In this document: in pieces, positions 59,923 through 64,000 of the stretch
Layout of the letters: the number at the start of each line of letters is the position of its first letter
Position numbering within the stretch: the stretch's first letter is position 1
NCBI RefSeq assembly: GCF_009467825.1
Contig: NZ_WIOK01000016.1
Coordinates: 62,001-126,000, forward strand
Reading direction: 5' to 3'
Source of the DNA: Cyclobacterium xiamenense
GTDB taxonomy: Bacteria > Bacteroidota > Bacteroidia > Cytophagales > Cyclobacteriaceae
DNA length: 64,000 nucleotides
Made by a program: the position numbers and the translations under genes
Notes under the pieces: model-generated
Database searches by the model: none
Told to the model about the DNA's origin: nothing
The model's input: only the letters and a program-made list of their open reading frames with translations

Positions 59923-61818
59923 TTAAATTTTTCCCCTATAAATGGCCTCGTTATTTGCCCGGTCCCGCACTTTTAAAAGCACGTCGCCTTGGAGCACTTT
60001 GCCCGCAGGAGGGTCCGATTGTATCAGGGATTGTTTGTGTTCGTACCTCAGTTGAATCCATTCTCCGTCTACCCAGGCATTGAAATCGGCTATTCCCGAC
60101 AAGTCATCCCGGATGACAAAGCGCAAGCCCCGGCTGTTGACCCGGATGGCCCGGATGCTGGGAGGGAGGGAGTCTCTGGCCAGCACAAAGGTACCAAAAT
60201 TCCGGGTGGAAAACCGTATTTGATTGCCCTCCCAGTCGCCTCCCTGAAAACTCTTGTAGCCGTTGTCGTGGAGCAGGTACACCTGCGTTTGGGCTTTGTT
60301 TCCCCTAAATTCGGGCAAATACAGCTGTACCTGCATGGAATTCCACAGGTACGTATAGGGATCGTTGATGGCCAGGCCGGGAAAGCCATCCTCCTGAAAC
60401 GGCTGCAGCCTCAGGTAGAGGTCGTCGAAGAGCGTTTCTTTCCCAAACTGCATGCTCACCTGACCGTCGTTGAAGTGAATTTCTTTGCCAGCCGGAATGC
60501 GGGCGTTTACCTCCGGAATCAGGGTTTCTGAACACAGGTCCACAGAATCGGGAACTCCCAGCCGCATGTCCCACAGGTAGGTTCGCTTGTTGCTGCCCTC
60601 ATAGGCATAGGGAATTTCCATGCTGTAGCCGTGTACGTAAAATCTGGCCAGGCTTCCCTGATCGTGCACCGGCGTGTGGATGATCAACTGGTTTTCGCGG
60701 TATTCCACGGATTGCCGACCGGAAGTGCGGTTGTACCTGCGAAGCTGGGTGGGGGCTTCCTCACCCAGGAAATTGAGTTCCAATCGGGATTCATTCCGGT
60801 AGGCATCCTCCAGGCGGACGGTAATGGATTTGACCTCTCCGGCAAGGGCCGAAATGGCTCCGCTGAAAGCAGAATCCGGTTCGTAAAAGGTAAATTTATT
60901 GGCCGGCAACTTGTACAGGCGGGTGTAGCGGTTGCGGTAGGTATGCAACAGGATGTGGCGTCCCAGACGAAAATCGACTTTATTGACTTCGGATCGAAAA
61001 ATTGGCTGCGCACCGTCGAGAATTTCGTATATGGGAAAGCCGTTTCGGTTGTACATTTCATCCAGCTGGTCGTAGGCCCAGAGTTCGATGCCGACCTTCC
61101 CTGAAATGCGGATGGTTTCTGCCACACGGAAGGCGCCATTGCGGTAGGTGAGGTAGAACTCTTGCCGCTCAAATAGGCCATTTACCCGGCTATCGGCATC
61201 CAGGGGGCTGATGGCCACCCGCCGTACGATGGGGGAGGTGCTGTCTTTGATTTCAGAAAAACCGACGTGCAAGGGGTCAATGGCCCGGTCCAGGGAGTCC
61301 CGGATTTCAAAATGTAGGTGGGGACCGCCCGAACTCCCCGTGTTTCCGGAATAGGCGATCACGTCGCCCCGCCTGACCGAAAGTTCGCCGGGTTCCGGAA
61401 AATACTCCCACTCGTTTTGTTGGGCCTCGTAGATTTTGGCTTTCATGGCACTTGCCAGCGGTTCCTCCAGATCCCGCAAGTGGGCGTACACGGTCGAGGT
61501 ACCGTTGGGGTGTTTGAGGTAGACCACGTTGCCGTAGCCAAAGGAGGAAATCTTCATGCGGGATACGTAGCCGTCCGCGGCCGCATATACTGGGAGGCCC
61601 TGCCTTCCCTCGGTTTTGATATCCAGTCCGGTATGGAAGTGATTGGGGCGGATTTCACTCATGTTTCCCGCCAGGAAATTTCGCTGCCCCGGCTTGATCG
61701 GGAAGAGGTAGTCATTCGTTGCCGTCTGCGAAAGGAGGGCAAATGCGGTAAGAAGGAGTACGGGTAGGGTGCGGGATTTATTTAACTTCAACTTCCAGTA
61801 ATTTTTCTTGCTCCACAT
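59923..61818 (-). CDS. Exported M23-family peptidase
   Basis: Peptidoglycan endopeptidase-type metalloprotease. 631 residues from the ATG at 61818 (MWSKKNYWKLKLNKSRTLPV); a longer form from 61839 and a TTG at 61791 (starting LKLNKSRTLPVLLL) are also possible, the TTG giving a shorter signal peptide and only a 14-base overlap with the FAH gene. Signal peptide ends near ALLSQTATN. The M23 domain is N-terminal: RPNHFHTGLDIKTEGRQGLP (H-x-x-x-D), GTSTVYAHLRDL, and GPHLHFEIRDSLDRAIDPL (H-x-H). The remaining ~400 residues are beta-rich with unknown role. The gene overlaps the FAH gene. Confidence 0.93.
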   Translation of the reverse strand: MWSKKNYWKLKLNKSRTLPVLLLTAFALLSQTATNDYLFPIKPGQRNFLAGNMSEIRPNHFHTGLDIKTEGRQGLPVYAAADGYVSRMKISSFGYGNVVYLKHPNGTSTVYAHLRDLEEPLASAMKAKIYEAQQNEWEYFPEPGELSVRRGDVIAYSGNTGSSGGPHLHFEIRDSLDRAIDPLHVGFSEIKDSTSPIVRRVAISPLDADSRVNGLFERQEFYLTYRNGAFRVAETIRISGKVGIELWAYDQLDEMYNRNGFPIYEILDGAQPIFRSEVNKVDFRLGRHILLHTYRNRYTRLYKLPANKFTFYEPDSAFSGAISALAGEVKSITVRLEDAYRNESRLELNFLGEEAPTQLRRYNRTSGRQSVEYRENQLIIHTPVHDQGSLARFYVHGYSMEIPYAYEGSNKRTYLWDMRLGVPDSVDLCSETLIPEVNARIPAGKEIHFNDGQVSMQFGKETLFDDLYLRLQPFQEDGFPGLAINDPYTYLWNSMQVQLYLPEFRGNKAQTQVYLLHDNGYKSFQGGDWEGNQIRFSTRNFGTFVLARDSLPPSIRAIRVNSRGLRFVIRDDLSGIADFNAWVDGEWIQLRYEHKQSLIQSDPPAGKVLQGDVLLKVRDRANNEAIYRGKI

Positions 61819-62389
61819 AGGCCTCCAACCGATCCCCAACTGCTACTTTTCCTACACCGGCCGGGGTACCGGTGAAGATGAGGTCTCCCGTTTTTAGGGT
61901 AAAAAACTGCGATACGTAGGATAAAATCACATCAAAGGGAAAAATCAGCAGGGAGGTATTCCCCGTTTGGCGGCGTTCTCCATTTATATCCAGGTGAAAA
62001 TTGATATTGGTTACATCCGGAAAGTCCGAGGCCGGGCGGAAGGCCCCAACGGGCGCGGAGCCATTGAAGGCCTTGGCGATTTCCCAGGGAAGTCCTTTTT
62101 CCTTGCATTTCTGCTGCAAGTCCCGGGCGGTAAAATCGATGCCTATGCCGATTTCGTCATAATAGGTATGGGCAAATTTTCGGTCGATGTACTTGCCTTC
62201 CTTTTTTATTTTCAGCACCAATTCCACTTCGTGGTGGATGTCCTGGGAAAAGTCCGGATGGTAGAACGGGGCGTTGTTTTTAAGCAAGGCGGTATCCGGT
62301 TTCATAAAAACTACCGGTTCGGACGGTTTTTCGTTCTGCAATTCTTCGATATGGGCGGCATAATTGCGGCCGATGGCGATTATTTTCAT
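61778..62389 (-). CDS. Fumarylacetoacetate hydrolase family protein
   Basis: Metal-dependent hydrolase or isomerase/decarboxylase of the FAH superfamily; small members often act on acylpyruvates or oxaloacetate. 203 residues from the ATG at 62389 (MKIIAIGRNYAAHIEEL); an in-frame upstream start at 62473 lacks support. Motifs: VVFMKPDTALLKNN, DIHHEVELVLKIKKEG (H-H-E-x-E-L metal ligands), GIDFTARDLQQKCKEKGLPW, and ASDFPDVTNIN and LTLKTGDLIFTGTPAGVG-type end (FTLKTGDLIFTGTPAGVGKV). It is close to and overlaps the M23 gene, but a functional link is not obvious. Confidence 0.95.
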   Translation of the reverse strand: MKIIAIGRNYAAHIEELQNEKPSEPVVFMKPDTALLKNNAPFYHPDFSQDIHHEVELVLKIKKEGKYIDRKFAHTYYDEIGIGIDFTARDLQQKCKEKGLPWEIAKAFNGSAPVGAFRPASDFPDVTNINFHLDINGERRQTGNTSLLIFPFDVILSYVSQFFTLKTGDLIFTGTPAGVGKVAVGDRLEAYVEQEKLLEVEVK

Positions 62390-62555
62390 AGGTAACGGCG
62401 TGTACGAGTTGCAAATAAACGCATATTCGGAGGATTTCAAAAGCCAGATTACGTGATTGGTTCCTTTTGCCAAAAAAGGCAGGGGGATAGGCTGCTGGCT
62501 TAAAATTGGTTAGCCGGAAGGGCCCAAAAAAATGCGGATTTTTCGAGAATTGATT

Positions 62556-62587
62556 TTGTTAAATTGGGGAATATTGGTTTATATTTG
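62556..62587 (+). promoter_or_regulatory. Promoter of tRNA-Ser
   Basis: TTG (62556-62558) and TATATTTG (62580-62587), an exact match to TAnnTTTG, are 21 bases apart. The tRNA begins at 62639, about 45 bases after the likely start of transcription. Confidence 0.65.
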
Positions 62588-62638
62588 CGTCACTATTCAC
62601 TGAAAGGTTGAATGGTTCACGTAAGTTCCAAGCCAAAT

Positions 62639-62727
62639 AGAGAGTTGGGTGAGTGGCTTAAACCAGCAGTTTGCTAAACTGTCGTACGTCTAATAGCGTA
62701 CCGGGGGTTCGAATCCCCCACTCTCTA
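62639..62727 (+). tRNA. tRNA-Ser (anticodon GCT)
   Basis: Long-variable-arm tRNA of 89 bases with discriminator. The acceptor stem AGAGAGT pairs with ACTCTCT; the anticodon stem-loop has the loop TTGCTAA with GCT in the middle; the variable arm CGTACGTCTAATAGCGTACC forms its own stem; the T arm is GGGGGTTCGAATCCCCC. The anticodon reads AGC/AGU codons. The first pair is A-U and the discriminator is A, where a G-C and G are usual for tRNA-Ser. CCA is not encoded. Confidence 0.95.
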
Positions 62728-62735
62728 CGAAAGAC

Positions 62736-62777
62736 CCTGTACAAAGCAAAGACGATGCGTTGTACAGGTTTTTTTTT
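62736..62777 (+). terminator. Terminator of tRNA-Ser
   Basis: CCTGTACAA and TTGTACAGG (62736-62744 with 62760-62768) form a 9-pair stem with a 15-base loop, followed by nine T, starting about 9 bases after the tRNA. Confidence 0.88.
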
Positions 62778-63166
62778 GTGAAAGGGGCCGTTTTGATGAA
62801 TTCGATGAGCTGTGATCAGCTTTTAATGCGATAACTTGCGAAGGCTGAGTGGCTGAAACCATTTATTTGACCCACCAAAACACGATCTTGTTGGAGAAAC
62901 TGCTAACAACCTAATTTTGACCTTTTTTTGCGTACCTGGAACATGCCGTTCAACATACATCCCATAAACGGGTCGGTTAGTTTTCGGCAAACGGTCGTAG
63001 CGTACACCAGTAATACGGATGTTCTCCAATACCGATGGACGCTGCCAGAAAGATGTGGACGATTATGGGACTGCATGCAAGCTAATTTCCGGAACATTCT
63101 GTTCGGTCAACGGCGCAATTCCGGAGTATTTGGTTTAAATTTACAATCTTTCTGATATCCGGTCCC
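62778..63166. other. Intergenic region without a recognised gene
   Basis: About 390 bases between the tRNA terminator and the exported amidase gene. Possible promoter for the latter near 63141-63150 (TTACAATCTT, weak). No gene, repeat or RNA element seen. Confidence 0.4.
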
Positions 63167-63832
63167 ATGATAAAATTTATTCAAACGACTGCTTTACTAC
63201 TGTTTCTGGCCCTGACTTCCTACGCAGAAGCCCAAACCTTTCGTATTTTCGAGAAACCAATCCTTTTTAACGAGGAACGACAACAACTATCGTTGGAATA
63301 CCTGGAGAAAAGGCACGGTATCCTTCAGGAAACCGCCACGATCGAGCCCAAAATGGTGGTTGTCCATTGGACAGCCGTCTATTCGTTGGAGGCAACCTTT
63401 GATGTTTTTAATCCGGTGCAACTCGCTGGCAGGCCGGAGCTTACCTCCGCAAGCCGGCTGAATGTTTCTGCGCATTTCCTGGTAGATCGGGACGGGACAA
63501 TTTTTAGACTGCTTCCGGATACTACCTTTGCCAGGCATACCATTGGACTGAATTACATGGCCATTGGTATCGAAAACATCGGCGGTCCGGCTGCACCTTT
63601 GACGAGGGCCCAGGTCAAGGCAAACGCTGAATTAATCCGTTACCTGCGTAAAAAACACGATATCGAATTCCTCATCGGCCATCATGAGTACGATGCGTTC
63701 CAGGGAAGCCCTCTTTGGAAAGAATCTGACCCAAACTACATCACCCAAAAACAAGATCCCGGTGACAGGTTCATGAAACGCCTACGGAAAGAACTGTCCG
63801 ATCTTTCCTTTAAGAGCAGGCCTGAACGGTAA
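63167..63832 (+). CDS. Exported N-acetylmuramoyl-L-alanine amidase-like protein (amidase-2/PGRP)
   Basis: Predicted to cut the amide between muramic acid and the peptide stem of peptidoglycan. 221 residues; signal MIKFIQTTALLLFLALTSYA. Amidase-2 motifs: KMVVVHWTAVYSLEATFDV (first zinc His), NVSAHFLVDRDGTIFRLLP, FARHTIGLNYMAIGIENIGG (second His and Glu), LIGHHEYDAFQGS and KQDPGDRFMKRL (Asp/Cys-type third ligand position with D-P-G). Active-site residues look complete. No neighbours give a more precise role. Confidence 0.92.
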   Translation: MIKFIQTTALLLFLALTSYAEAQTFRIFEKPILFNEERQQLSLEYLEKRHGILQETATIEPKMVVVHWTAVYSLEATFDVFNPVQLAGRPELTSASRLNVSAHFLVDRDGTIFRLLPDTTFARHTIGLNYMAIGIENIGGPAAPLTRAQVKANAELIRYLRKKHDIEFLIGHHEYDAFQGSPLWKESDPNYITQKQDPGDRFMKRLRKELSDLSFKSRPER

Positions 63833-64000
63833 TTTTCCAATTGGTACACAAAAAGGTGGATAGTAGAAGAGTCACTTTTTTATAAATTCTGATTGGAAAT
63901 GGCTTTTCGTTTCGTATATTCAATTGCTAATTTATCATTCATTCGCTGGTCCTTAGGTTTACACCTCAGGTTCTTATGAAACAGAATCGGTTATTTCACC

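Noticed and set aside
62823-63155. Short ORFs near the tRNA
   Set aside because: Shadow frames in non-coding DNA; no recognisable domain.
1-64000. CRISPR arrays, prophage or insertion sequences
   Set aside because: No regular repeats with spacers, no transposase, integrase or phage structural genes were seen.

Overview
The window is a piece of a Bacteroidota chromosome. Evidence for this: an outer-membrane beta-barrel TonB-dependent receptor with a carboxypeptidase-like N-domain, many lipoproteins with Bacteroidota-style signal peptides, a LruC-domain protein, a HmuY-type heme protein, a two-subunit transketolase, YhcH/KdgK/Eda sugar-acid genes, and promoter boxes of the form TAnnTTTG instead of sigma-70 boxes. 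The set of families (paired exported dehydrogenase/c-heme proteins, DUF1080, PmoA-like proteins, DUF4221-like lipoproteins) suggests a marine or soil Cytophagales/Saprospirales-type organism, but the sequence does not fix the genus.

Layout. 1-7.2 kb: partial TonB receptor, a decayed LytTR regulator, a membrane-anchored endonuclease/exonuclease/phosphatase, a broken DUF1080 gene, and a SulP transporter fused to a carbonic-anhydrase-like domain. 7.3-13.4 kb: an exported alpha/beta hydrolase, then an SGNH hydrolase with a 1167-residue exported dehydrogenase/HEAT/cytochrome c protein. 13.7-24.3 kb: mixed metabolism, including a frameshifted Uma2 nuclease, an exported methyltransferase, a kdgK-yhcH-eda operon for 2-keto-3-deoxygluconate, two convergent SDR genes, and a bacterial relative of the eukaryotic N-terminal glutamine amidohydrolase NTAQ1. 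24.3-36.5 kb: a polysaccharide deacetylase, a second dehydrogenase/cytochrome c lipoprotein, an amidohydrolase, a pirin, an exported MTA/SAH nucleosidase overlapping a purine permease gene, and large secreted proteins of unknown function. 36.7-42 kb: a small SnoaL-like protein, a membrane protein, a LruC lipoprotein and a nitrilase. 42-48.8 kb: a complete heme-uptake operon (hmuT-U-V-S-R-Y) read from one promoter that carries a perfect palindrome. 49.5-64 kb: housekeeping and stress genes (SUI1/YciH, UspA, menA, argS-gpx, alkB), a degenerate SDR, a PmoA-like gene split by an in-frame amber codon, peroxiredoxin plus split transketolase, FAH-family hydrolase, M23 peptidase, tRNA-Ser(GCT), and an exported amidase.

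I found no CRISPR array, phage, transposase or rRNA. At least five genes are broken (LytTR, DUF1080, Uma2, GyrI-like, PmoA-like), a high number for 64 kb, which points to gene decay or to local sequence errors. The most interesting items are the NTAQ1-like enzyme, the exported nucleosidase/purine permease pair, the SulP protein whose carbonic-anhydrase domain has lost zinc ligands, and the candidate operator of the heme operon.
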